Assembly: GCA_017558005.1 (NCBI GenBank)
Contig: JAFYWN010000002.1
Location: 1-63,969 of the forward strand
Length of the DNA: 63,969 nucleotides
Direction of reading: 5' to 3'
Source: Kiritimatiellia bacterium
GTDB lineage: Bacteria; Verrucomicrobiota; Kiritimatiellia; RFP12; DVOR01
The stretch's first letter is position 1; each line of letters starts with the position of its first letter. The notes beneath the pieces were generated by a model. The model was not told the DNA's origin and ran no database searches. It saw nothing but the letters and a program-made list of their open reading frames with translations. Made by a program: the position numbers and the translations under genes. Below, piece by piece: positions 35,422-42,817 of this stretch.

Positions 35422-35463
35422 TAAAAAGAACCATCCGCAAGGTGCTGTACCTCACGGATGGTT
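35422..35463 (-). terminator. Intrinsic terminator after purM
   Basis: On the minus strand AACCATCCG (35463-35455) pairs with CGGATGGTT (35437-35429), followed by CTTTTTATC. Confidence 0.8.
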
Positions 35464-35514
35464 ATTCTGTTAAGAGTGCCGACGCCTTGGAGGACGTAAG
35501 GCCCTTTGGGTGAA

Positions 35515-36546
35515 TTAGATGACGTGGACCGTCTTGTGACCGGGGTTCACGCCGCCGATGATGACAGGCTGTTCGCCCGCTTCTTCGAGCGCCTTGAGCG
35601 TGGCACCTGCGTCAGCGGAGGAGACGATGAGGATGAAGCCGATGCCCATGTTGAAGACACGGTACATTTCTTCCTTCGCCACATTGCCCTTTTCACCGAT
35701 GAACTTGAAGACCTGGGGCACTTCCCATGCGGCAGAGTCAATCGTGACATCGACGTTCTTAGGAAGCACGCGCGGGATATTGTCATAGAAACCACCGCCC
35801 GTGATGTGGGCCATACCGTGGATATCCACGCCAGCATCCATCACCTTGAGCACGGGCTTGAGGAAGCTCTTGTGCACAGCGAGGAGCGCATCAGCGCAGG
35901 TCGTATCGGTGCCAGGGAGGATATCTTCGGGCTTGAGGCCTTCCTGTTCGAAGACCACCTTACGTGCGAGGGAGAAACCATTGGTCTGCAAACCGCCAGA
36001 GGGAAGACCGATCAAGACGTCGCCCACGGCAATCTTTTCGCCCGTGATAACCTTGTCCTTCTTCACCTGACCGACGATGGTGCCGACGAGGTCATATTCG
36101 CCAACGGGATAGAGACCGGGCATTTCAGCAGTTTCACCGCCGAGCAATGCGCAGTTGTTTTCGGCGCAAGCAATGCAAAGGCCCTTCACCACATCATTGA
36201 AGATGGCCGAATCAAAGACCGACGCACCAATGTAGTCGAGGAAGAAGAGCGGTGTAGCGCCCTGCACGAGAATATCATTCACGCAGTGATTCACGATATC
36301 CTGACCCACCGTGTCGTGACGGCCAGCCATTGCGGCGACTTTCAACTTCGTACCGACACCATCTGCGGAGGCGACGAGAATCGTGTCTGCGCCGGGGCTC
36401 TGGAAGAGACCGCCGAAGCTACCAATGCCGCCGATCACGCCGGGGGTGACCGTCTTCTTCACCATCTGCTTGATGGTTTCGATGCCACTCATCTTCTTGT
36501 CAATATCAACGCCGGCTGCGGCGTATGCGCTATTCTTGTTATCCAT
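35515..36546 (-). CDS. purM: Phosphoribosylformylglycinamidine cyclo-ligase (AIR synthetase)
   Basis: A 343-residue ATP-dependent purine biosynthesis enzyme closing the imidazole ring. Recognised by SADGVGTKLKVA, HCVNDILVQGATPLFFLDY, LLGGETAEMPGLY, GLPSGGLQTNGFSLAR, GMAHITGGGFYDNIPR and a C-terminal GVNPGHKTV. Length is normal. It is the third gene of a minus-strand run after an alkaline-phosphatase-superfamily enzyme and a secreted protein, 46 bases after the latter's stop, and ends at a terminator. Confidence 0.96.
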   Translation of the reverse strand: MDNKNSAYAAAGVDIDKKMSGIETIKQMVKKTVTPGVIGGIGSFGGLFQSPGADTILVASADGVGTKLKVAAMAGRHDTVGQDIVNHCVNDILVQGATPLFFLDYIGASVFDSAIFNDVVKGLCIACAENNCALLGGETAEMPGLYPVGEYDLVGTIVGQVKKDKVITGEKIAVGDVLIGLPSGGLQTNGFSLARKVVFEQEGLKPEDILPGTDTTCADALLAVHKSFLKPVLKVMDAGVDIHGMAHITGGGFYDNIPRVLPKNVDVTIDSAAWEVPQVFKFIGEKGNVAKEEMYRVFNMGIGFILIVSSADAGATLKALEEAGEQPVIIGGVNPGHKTVHVI

Positions 36547-36592
36547 AATTCTGGGATTACTTTCGTTTAGGTGTTAAAAGGAAATAAGGGAA

Positions 36593-37555
36593 TTAAAGAG
36601 AGGTCTCTGTGGGGGCTTTGAGACTAACGGCCGCCTTTATGAATTTGGCGCCTTCGGGGAAATCAACCACAATTGCGTTCGCGTCATTGGGGTCAACCGT
36701 GCTCGCTTCCACCTTGCTCACGGTCACCTGACCATTAAGCGCGTCAGTCCAAGAGAGATAAATCGTGCCATAGATTGAAGAGAGGGAGACGTCCGTTGTC
36801 CCCTCATTCGTAGTGGTGGAGCCCTTCAAGGTCACCTTACGATTAATGGGATCAATCGCCACAATCTCCAACGCGGGCGTGCCGCTTGTATTCATCGCGA
36901 AAGCATCCGCAAGCGCTTCGGAAGAGACGTCGGTCCCCGTCATCGCGCCCCCCTTCGTGGATTCATTGAGCCAAGTTACATAGTGCTCAATGAGTTCAGG
37001 GCTCTGAGGTTCACTTGCCGAACCGGGAAGAATCGTCGTATCCACCAAGGCGATGGACAAATTCGAGACGGTGCCCTCCCCAACCGTCTGCACGGCGGCC
37101 AGGGTTGCGCCCGTATCAGGGGCCTTCACCTCATAGGAGGTGTTATCATCATTCAACTTCACGGCGAAAACCAAGACGTCCCCCTTCAATTGCCCCTCTG
37201 CATAGACGGCAATTGGCGCCACGCCATCTGTCTTCACGTTCGTCACCTTCCAACCGCCTGCGCCCTCATTCTGCGCCGCATCAGCGATTAAAATGGTGCC
37301 ATCTGTATCTGCGACTAATGCGAGCTTTTCCCCCTTCACGGCCTCATAATCAGGCGACTCTGAAGGAATGGTGAAGACAATGTCTGCACTCAGCACAGTC
37401 ACTGCGCCAGACTGCACAGTCGGGGTACCCTCAATGGAAAGGGTCGCCTCATCCGTAATTGGCGTCTCGAGCGGCTTCTTGTTAATGGTCAGCGAATCTG
37501 CGGCAAACAGCGGAAGCGTCAGCAGTAAGCTGCATAAGGTAACTGCAGTTTTCAT
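36593..37555 (-). CDS. Secreted protein of unknown function
   Basis: A 320-residue protein with a clear signal peptide (MKTAVTLCSLLLTLPLFAAD). The mature part is acidic, rich in Thr, Val, Asp and Ser, with no cysteine, and has short beta-strand-like segments such as RKVTLKGSTTTNEGTTDVSL and a C-terminal EGAKFIKAAVSLKAP. I do not recognise a family. ATG 37555 follows AAGGAG and overlaps the stop of the upstream enzyme (ATGA), so the two are translated together. It is similar in style, not in obvious sequence, to the secreted proteins at 60595-62477. Confidence 0.7.
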   Translation of the reverse strand: MKTAVTLCSLLLTLPLFAADSLTINKKPLETPITDEATLSIEGTPTVQSGAVTVLSADIVFTIPSESPDYEAVKGEKLALVADTDGTILIADAAQNEGAGGWKVTNVKTDGVAPIAVYAEGQLKGDVLVFAVKLNDDNTSYEVKAPDTGATLAAVQTVGEGTVSNLSIALVDTTILPGSASEPQSPELIEHYVTWLNESTKGGAMTGTDVSSEALADAFAMNTSGTPALEIVAIDPINRKVTLKGSTTTNEGTTDVSLSSIYGTIYLSWTDALNGQVTVSKVEASTVDPNDANAIVVDFPEGAKFIKAAVSLKAPTETSL

Positions 37556-38418
37556 CGGTCGGCGTCTCCTTGTGGGCAAAGCACCCTTAACAATCGTGGC
37601 ATCACATCCATCAGCGATGTGGCGCCCGCGCGAATCTGTCCAGCCTCTGGACCAATGGCCACGAGCGGGACATTGTTGAAAGTATGTCCGCGCGTGCCCA
37701 AATCTTCAATATTACCGTGGTCGGAAGTGAGAATGAAAAGCGTATCCTCATCCAAGCCCTGCAACAAACCCGCAAGGAAGGTGTCCAAGGATCGCAAGAC
37801 CACCTCAGCGCGTTCGCGGTTCTGCGAATGGCCAGTAATATCGGTCAAAAAGTATTCAAACAAGGTAAAATCATTTTCGGCAGCAATCGAAAGCACTTGC
37901 TCCGCTGCCACATCAGGCGTAATCAAGGGCCCCGTAAAACCCTTCGGCACGATTGCTTCACGCGTAAGATCGTGCAATACTGCGCGCCCAGCCAGCATAT
38001 CCTTCTGGTAACGAATCACCTCAGGCGTGGTTAAAGCCATAATGGTCGTCACGCTCTTAAAGCGACGTGCGGCAAGTTCATCTGCCGTATCGGCAAAATA
38101 GGCGTCCGAGAAACAGACGCGCAGTCCACGGCGACGCAATTCCATGAAGAGATTATTCTCTTGAAGCAAGCGGCAAAGCGTCGGACCTGGGAAGCCCTCC
38201 TTGTGGCGTCCCATCACCTGCGCGGCATTCACGCCTGTATACAACGTTGCTTGGCCTGTAGCAGACTGCGGCAACCCTGGCACCTCCAAACAAGTGTCCA
38301 AGTGCTCGGCATCTGCCATCAGACGGCAAAGTGTTGGGCACACCTCTGGACAAACGGGATTTTTCTCCCCCGCCTCTCCGTAGCCCACACCGTCAATAAA
38401 GACATACAGCACGCGCAT
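37552..38418 (-). CDS. Alkaline-phosphatase-superfamily metalloenzyme
   Basis: A 288-residue enzyme of the phosphopentomutase/independent phosphoglycerate mutase superfamily. FIDGVGYGE gives the first metal aspartate, PQSATGQATLYTG the nucleophile (Ser or Thr), FLTDITGH and SDHGNIEDLGTRGHTFNNVP the other metal ligands. The cap domain is short, so it is not a standard GpmI or DeoB; a phosphatase or phosphomutase of unknown substrate is the safest call. ATG 38418 lies 10 bases from TATGAT, implying a nearly leaderless message. First gene of an operon with the secreted protein and purM. Confidence 0.7.
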   Translation of the reverse strand: MRVLYVFIDGVGYGEAGEKNPVCPEVCPTLCRLMADAEHLDTCLEVPGLPQSATGQATLYTGVNAAQVMGRHKEGFPGPTLCRLLQENNLFMELRRRGLRVCFSDAYFADTADELAARRFKSVTTIMALTTPEVIRYQKDMLAGRAVLHDLTREAIVPKGFTGPLITPDVAAEQVLSIAAENDFTLFEYFLTDITGHSQNRERAEVVLRSLDTFLAGLLQGLDEDTLFILTSDHGNIEDLGTRGHTFNNVPLVAIGPEAGQIRAGATSLMDVMPRLLRVLCPQGDADR

Positions 38419-38427
38419 AGTGCCATT

Positions 38428-38436
38428 ATCATACCA
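38428..38436 (-). promoter_or_regulatory. Extended -10 promoter of the metalloenzyme-purM operon
   Basis: On the minus strand TGG-TATGAT, with TTCACG 18 bases upstream as a weak -35. Predicted transcript start is about 3 bases before the ATG; no ribosome site is present. Confidence 0.5.
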
Positions 38437-38682
38437 AATAACGCGCGAGCGCGTGAAGCATGTTTTAAAGAATGTGCATTTTTCTGATGCGTCATACACA
38501 AACCGTTGAATGACGCCTGAAATTAAATCGTGTCCTTAGGGTAATACGCCTTCAATCAATCCGCGACGTAAACAAACCCAGCAGCGTGTGGAAAGTAGCA
38601 GGTGGTGAGTAAAGCGCCTGCGGCGCGAGACCGCATGTATTTTTAACACTATAAGCACTAGGAGATGCGAGGCGACGGTGAC

Positions 38683-38748
38683 GCAGTTTCCCAGTGCTAC
38701 GCACTCGGGCGCATATTGGCCCGTGCGCTCGCAGGGCTCGCTTTTAGT
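38683..38748 (+). repeat. Two-hairpin module family R3, copy 1
   Basis: CCCAGTGC-TAC-GCACTCGGG followed by GCGCATATTGGCCCGTGCGC and a GCTCGCTTTTAG tail. Both stems are kept in copies 56175-56240 and 57033-57099. It lies just before R2 copy B. A hinge-like CGCGAGACCGCATGTATTTT is at 38624-38643. Confidence 0.8.
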
Positions 38749-38800
38749 TGCGAGTGGCGAGTTAAAAATTCATCATTCATAATTGGAAACCCTCTTCTCT

Positions 38801-39317
38801 CTACGTACACTAAAAGTGTAGCAAAACGGAGACAAGTAGTCAACTCTACCGACCCAGGTAAGCGAAAATATCGCGAAAAATAGGCGAAATTTCCGCTTGA
38901 AAATCGGCGACTTTGGTCACCCAATTTCGCTGACTTTGCTCAGGAATTTCGCTGATATTGCTCGCCAATTTCGCTGATATTGACCCGAAATTGCTTTAGC
39001 TTTCCCCAAAAAAGCTGCTACTTGTTGATAACTTTTCTATCACACTTGGTCCAAAATTTCGCAAGGAAGCCGCTGTAGCGGAGTTAATTTTACCCTATTT
39101 TGACTTATCTCTTTATTTCTCAAGGAGTTATGCAGTTTTAGCAAAGTTGAGCAAAAGTGCCGAAAATGGGCCGATTCGCCGAAATCTTTCCCAAAAACTG
39201 CGTCGAAAAATGTGAATTGTTGATAACTTGTTGATAACTCAAAAAAGTTTTCAACAGGCAAAAAAACGATAAAATTTTTGAAAAAGTGACAAACCTGCGT
39301 AAGAGATTTTGAAGGGA
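38801..39317 (+). repeat. Long intergenic repeat family R2, copy B
   Basis: Same order of elements as copy A: ACACTAAAAGTGTAGC, the ACCGACCCAGGTAAGCGAAAA segment, the 22-bp-period array at 38900-38987, three TTGTTGATAAC boxes and the GTTGATAACT/AGTTTTCAAC hairpin at about 39229-39257. 39318-39630 beyond it holds no supported gene. Confidence 0.9.
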
Positions 39318-39631
39318 GAAAAGGGATAGAATGGGATGAAAGGGATGGAAGAAAAAGAACAAGCTGACGATGCGAGGTAACACATAAGCATAATAGAGAA
39401 TTCCTTTCGTTCCTGCCGATGGAATAAAACGCCGAAACAAAGAAACATACAGCATCCTCACCCTGTGCCCTCCTTTTAGCCCGCACACCTTCCCTATTTT
39501 TACTGTTATGCCCAATCCCCTCGGTGCACATTTCTATGAAACATAGGAACAAAAGTGTGACATAATCAAGACTCTCCTCGGCACACATTCCGATGGAACG
39601 ACAGGATTATGGCGTAATTTTCATTTTTTAC

Positions 39632-39660
39632 TTGCTTTTTATTTTTTTATTTGTTACTTT
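39632..39660 (+). promoter_or_regulatory. Possible promoter of the tRNA array
   Basis: TTGCTT (39632-39637), 17-base spacer, TACTTT (39655-39660) in a T-rich stretch 19 bases before the first tRNA. Confidence 0.35.
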
Positions 39661-39678
39661 ATGCGCACTTTATGTGAA

Positions 39679-39755
39679 CGGAGCGTAGCGCAGTCTGGTA
39701 GCGCGTTTGGTTCGGGACCAAAAGGTCAAGGGTTCAAATCCCTTCGCTCCGACCA
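39679..39755 (+). tRNA. tRNA-Pro (anticodon CGG)
   Basis: Acceptor CGGAGCG pairs with CGCTCCG; anticodon arm TTTGG-TTCGGGA-CCAAA; T-loop GGTTCAAATCC; CCA is encoded. Reads CCG. Confidence 0.95.
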
Positions 39756-39760
39756 TTAAA

Positions 39761-39845
39761 GCACCCGTGGTGGAACTGGCAGACACGTAAGATTCAGGTT
39801 CTTATGCCGAGAGGCGTGTGGGTTCGAGTCCCACCGGGTGCACCA
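39761..39845 (+). tRNA. tRNA-Leu (anticodon CAG)
   Basis: Acceptor GCACCCG/CGGGTGC; anticodon arm TAAGA-TTCAGGT-TCTTA; long variable arm as expected for leucine; T-loop GGTTCGAGTCC; encoded CCA. Reads CUG. Confidence 0.95.
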
Positions 39846-39858
39846 AGAACATTTTCCT

Positions 39859-39933
39859 GCCCCCATCGTCTATCGGTTAGGACACAAGGTTCTCATCCTT
39901 GGAAGAGCGGTCCGACTCCGCTTGGGGGTGCCA
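39859..39933 (+). tRNA. tRNA-Glu (anticodon CTC)
   Basis: Acceptor GCCCCCA/TGGGGGT with one G-U end pair; anticodon arm CAAGG-TTCTCAT-CCTTG; T-loop GGTCCGACTCC; encoded CCA. Reads GAG. Confidence 0.95.
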
Positions 39934-39936
39934 TCT

Positions 39937-40026
39937 GGAGAGGTGGCAGAGCCTGGTTGAATGCACATGACTCGAAATCATGCGTGCCGCAAGGTACCGG
40001 GGGTTCGAATCCCTCCCTCTCCGCCA
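39937..40026 (+). tRNA. tRNA-Ser (anticodon CGA)
   Basis: Acceptor GGAGAGG/CCTCTCC; anticodon arm CATGA-CTCGAAA-TCATG; long variable arm; T-loop GGTTCGAATCC; encoded CCA. Reads UCG. Only 3 bases separate it from tRNA-Glu. Confidence 0.95.
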
Positions 40027-40040
40027 ATTTTCTTAAAGAG

Positions 40041-40069
40041 GCCATCTCAGCTGAGGTGGCATTTTTTAT
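40041..40069 (+). terminator. Hairpin with T tract between tRNA-Ser and clpX
   Basis: GCCATCTCAG pairs with CTGAGGTGGC (T-G wobble once), followed by ATTTTTTATC. The clpX ribosome site AGGAG starts at once, so this is a terminator or attenuator controlling readthrough into clpX. Confidence 0.75.
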
Positions 40070-40080
40070 CAGGAGTTTCT

Positions 40081-41385
40081 ATGGCTCGTCGCGGAAAGAA
40101 AGAGAATGATCTCGTCACTTGCTCCTTTTGCGGACGCGAAGTCTCGCCTCGAGATTGCATTCAGGGCATCACGGATGGCGCCATCATGTGCCGTGATTGC
40201 GCTGAAACATTGACACGCAATATCCTTGAAGAGTCCCCCGAATACCATCATATGATGGAACTCATCGCGGCAATGGAAAACGGCCAAGTGCAGCCCAAGC
40301 AGTCCAATAAGCCCTTGCCGAAATTGACCGTGCCTGCGCCTCCTGCAATTAAGGATTTTCTTGACCAGTATATCGTTGGCCACGATCGCGTCAAAAAGCT
40401 CTTAGCCGTGGCCGTGCACAACCACTATAAGCGTCTCACCCAGGATCAGACGTCTGAAGGTGAGTTTGCCGATGTGGAAATTGAAAAGAGTAATGTGCTC
40501 TTGATTGGTCCCACGGGGTGCGGTAAGACGCTCTTTGCCAAGACCTTGGCGAAGATGCTCAATGTGCCCTTTGCGATTGCAGACGCCACCACGGTGACCG
40601 AAGCAGGTTACGTCGGTGAAGACGTTGAGAACATCCTCCTCTACCTTTTGCAGAATTGCGGCATGGATGTGCGCCAAGCTGAACGCGGCATCATCTACAT
40701 TGACGAGATCGACAAGATTGCACGCAAGACCGAAAACACCTCGATCACCCGTGACGTCAGTGGCGAAGGTGTGCAGCAGGCGCTCTTGAAGATTATTGAA
40801 GGCACCGTGGCACACGTCCCTGAAAAGGGTGGCCGTAAGCATCCACAGGCCGAATACATCCGCATGAATACGAGCAACATCCTCTTCATTTGTGGCGGTG
40901 CATTCGTGGGCTTGGATGAAAAGATTAAGAATCGCTTGGGTAAGGCCTCCATTGGCTTTGTTGATTCCGAAGCAGATGCTCGCGCTGAAAGCGACCGCAT
41001 CCTCTCGAAGGTGCAACCCGAAGATTTGGTGAGCTTTGGCCTCATTCCGGAATTTGTGGGTCGTATCCCTGTGATTGCCAAGATGGAAGACCTCACCGAA
41101 GCAGAATTGGTGCGCATCTTGACCGAACCCAAGAACGCAATCGTGCGCCAGTATCAGAAGTTGCTCGCGATGGAACAGGTCGCGCTTGCCTTTGATGATG
41201 CGGCGCTCTCTGCAATTGCCGCCGAAGCAATCAAGCGCAAGACGGGTGCCCGCGGTCTCCGTGCCATTATGGAACAGGTCATGGAAGACTTCATGTATGA
41301 ATTGCCCGGCCAGGCAAAGGCAAAGGGTTCCACGCTGCAGATTACCGAGACCATCGTCAAGGAAAAGCTCTCTGCGCGTCAGTAA
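40081..41385 (+). CDS. clpX: ATP-dependent Clp protease ATP-binding subunit ClpX
   Basis: A 434-residue AAA+ unfoldase that feeds tagged proteins to ClpP. Zinc-binding domain with Cys14, Cys17, Cys37 and Cys40; Walker A GPTGCGKT (143-150); pore loop [10 protein letters not shown]; Walker [11 protein letters not shown]-like loop LGKASIGF; sensor-2 [14 protein letters not shown] 40081 has AGGAG 8 bases upstream; the frame extends into the tRNA-Ser gene but that part is not coding. clpP, usually next door, is absent. No promoter fits between the tRNA hairpin and the start, so expression seems linked to the tRNA transcript. Confidence 0.96.
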   Translation: MARRGKKENDLVTCSFCGREVSPRDCIQGITDGAIMCRDCAETLTRNILEESPEYHHMMELIAAMENGQVQPKQSNKPLPKLTVPAPPAIKDFLDQYIVGHDRVKKLLAVAVHNHYKRLTQDQTSEGEFADVEIEKSNVLLIGPTGCGKTLFAKTLAKMLNVPFAIADATTVTEAGYVGEDVENILLYLLQNCGMDVRQAERGIIYIDEIDKIARKTENTSITRDVSGEGVQQALLKIIEGTVAHVPEKGGRKHPQAEYIRMNTSNILFICGGAFVGLDEKIKNRLGKASIGFVDSEADARAESDRILSKVQPEDLVSFGLIPEFVGRIPVIAKMEDLTEAELVRILTEPKNAIVRQYQKLLAMEQVALAFDDAALSAIAAEAIKRKTGARGLRAIMEQVMEDFMYELPGQAKAKGSTLQITETIVKEKLSARQ

Positions 41386-41427
41386 GCCCACTTCCTCATC
41401 GCAAAGCGAAGACTTTTCGCGACAGAC

Positions 41428-41464
41428 AAAAAAGAAGCCGTCCGAGTGGACGGCTTCTTTTTTA
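41428..41464. terminator. Bidirectional terminator between clpX and tpiA
   Basis: AAAAAAGAAGCCGTCC-GAGT-GGACGGCTTCTTTTTT works for both convergent genes. Confidence 0.95.
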
Positions 41465-41482
41465 TCGAGATGCGACGTGCGC

Positions 41483-42235
41483 TTACTTGCCCGCAGCAAC
41501 GATTGCCGCGAAGGAGTCAGCCACGAGAGCAGCGCCACCGATGAGGCCGCCATCGATATCAGGCTTTGCCATCAGGTCAGCAGCATTTTCCGGCTTCATC
41601 GAACCGCCGTACTGAATGCGGACGAGGTCTGCCTGTTCAGGATTCATCTTTGCCAAGGTGGCGCGGATGAGTGCGTGCACTTCCTGAGCCTGCGTGGAGG
41701 TAGCCGTCTTACCGGTGCCGATTGCCCAAACGGGTTCGTAGGCGATGACAATCTTAGAGAAGTCAGCCTGGCAACCTGCGAGGTCTTCAGAGACCTGGCG
41801 GATGATGACTTCTTCCATCTTGCCGGTTTCACGTTCTTCAAGCGTTTCGCCCACGCAAACGATGGGGGTGAGGCCAGCAGCAAGGGCTGCCTTGAGCTTG
41901 AGGTTCACGGTTTCATCGGTTTCAGCGAAGTACTGACGACGTTCAGAGTGACCGAGGATCACATACTTCACACCGAGGTCCTTCAACATACCGGCAGAGA
42001 TTTCACCAGTGTATGCGCCAGAATCCTTCCAGTGCATGTTCTGAGCGCCGAGGCCGATCTTAGAGCCTTCGAGGGCAGCGGCAGCAGCGGTGATAGCGGT
42101 GTAAGGCACGCAGACCACGACTTCAACGCCGCAATCTCCGTCATTCGTAGCAGCACGAATTTCCCCGATCAAAGCAGCAGCATCGGAGGGGAGCTTATTC
42201 ATTTTCCAGTTACCGGCGACAATTTTTGTACGCAT
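41483..42235 (-). CDS. tpiA: Triose-phosphate isomerase
   Basis: A 250-residue glycolytic enzyme. Substrate lysine in GNWKMNK, electrophilic histidine in ILGHSERR, catalytic glutamate in AYEPVWAIGTGKTA, phosphate loop IQYGGSMKPENA. ATG 42235 follows AAAGGAAG; the frame extends upstream without support. It begins 32 bases after the Cys/His-rich gene and is probably the last gene of the gspF transcript, an unusual partner. Confidence 0.96.
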   Translation of the reverse strand: MRTKIVAGNWKMNKLPSDAAALIGEIRAATNDGDCGVEVVVCVPYTAITAAAAALEGSKIGLGAQNMHWKDSGAYTGEISAGMLKDLGVKYVILGHSERRQYFAETDETVNLKLKAALAAGLTPIVCVGETLEERETGKMEEVIIRQVSEDLAGCQADFSKIVIAYEPVWAIGTGKTATSTQAQEVHALIRATLAKMNPEQADLVRIQYGGSMKPENAADLMAKPDIDGGLIGGAALVADSFAAIVAAGK

Positions 42236-42267
42236 GGTGGTTATCTTCCTTTCTGAAGGGTTTGACA

Positions 42268-42810
42268 TTAAAGAACAGGTTGCTTCCCAATACAATCTTG
42301 ATCGCAACACTCACAATTGCCGTCGCACGCCATTTCGGAATCATCCAAAGCGAGCTCTTCAAAACGCTGCTCGGTAATCTCCTCAATCGAGAGGGCTTGC
42401 GCAACGGTAAAATCGGTGAAATCCGTCTCCGCCGGGAAGGTCAACATGTAGTAATGCCCGGGGAGGATTTCCTTAAAGGTAAAGTAATCAAACTCATCTG
42501 CAGACTGCACTTCCGCAGTCAAGCCGAGGCGTTCATAGAGTTCCTCGCCGACATCTGCATCAAAGTTGAGCAAATCCGTGAGGTCATCTGCCGAACACGC
42601 AATTTGCGTATCGCTGACATAGCGCAGGTCAAAGTCATCCCCCGCGTCATCCTCTGCGCCACAATCGCAATCCGCTTCGCCGCAGTCACAGCCTTCATGC
42701 CCCCACGTTTCCTCCTCGTGGTCATGGCATCCGCAATCGCATGCGGCGGCATGTGCGTGCGTCAATTCATCTGCATCTGAAGAATTCTTCATCATCTCAA
42801 AGACTTTCAT
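42268..42810 (-). CDS. Cys/His/acid-rich protein of unknown function
   Basis: A 180-residue acidic protein that I do not recognise. Residues about 17-60 are packed with His, Cys, Asp and Glu (HAHAAACDCGCHDHEEE, then GCDCGEADCDCGAEDD), and the C-terminus repeats the theme (CDGNCECCDQDC). The middle (about 60-160) looks like a normal folded domain (FDYFTFKEILPGHYYMLTFP). No signal peptide or membrane segment is visible. The cysteine clusters suggest metal binding or storage. It starts 7 bases after the GspK-like gene and precedes tpiA. The ribosome site is weak, so the exact start could be a few codons later. Confidence 0.65.
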   Translation of the reverse strand: MKVFEMMKNSSDADELTHAHAAACDCGCHDHEEETWGHEGCDCGEADCDCGAEDDAGDDFDLRYVSDTQIACSADDLTDLLNFDADVGEELYERLGLTAEVQSADEFDYFTFKEILPGHYYMLTFPAETDFTDFTVAQALSIEEITEQRFEELALDDSEMACDGNCECCDQDCIGKQPVL

Positions 42811-42817
42811 GCCGAGT

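Noticed and set aside
39040..39588. 182-codon minus-strand frame over R2 copy B
   Set aside because: The frame is not kept in copies A and C, where indels break it.
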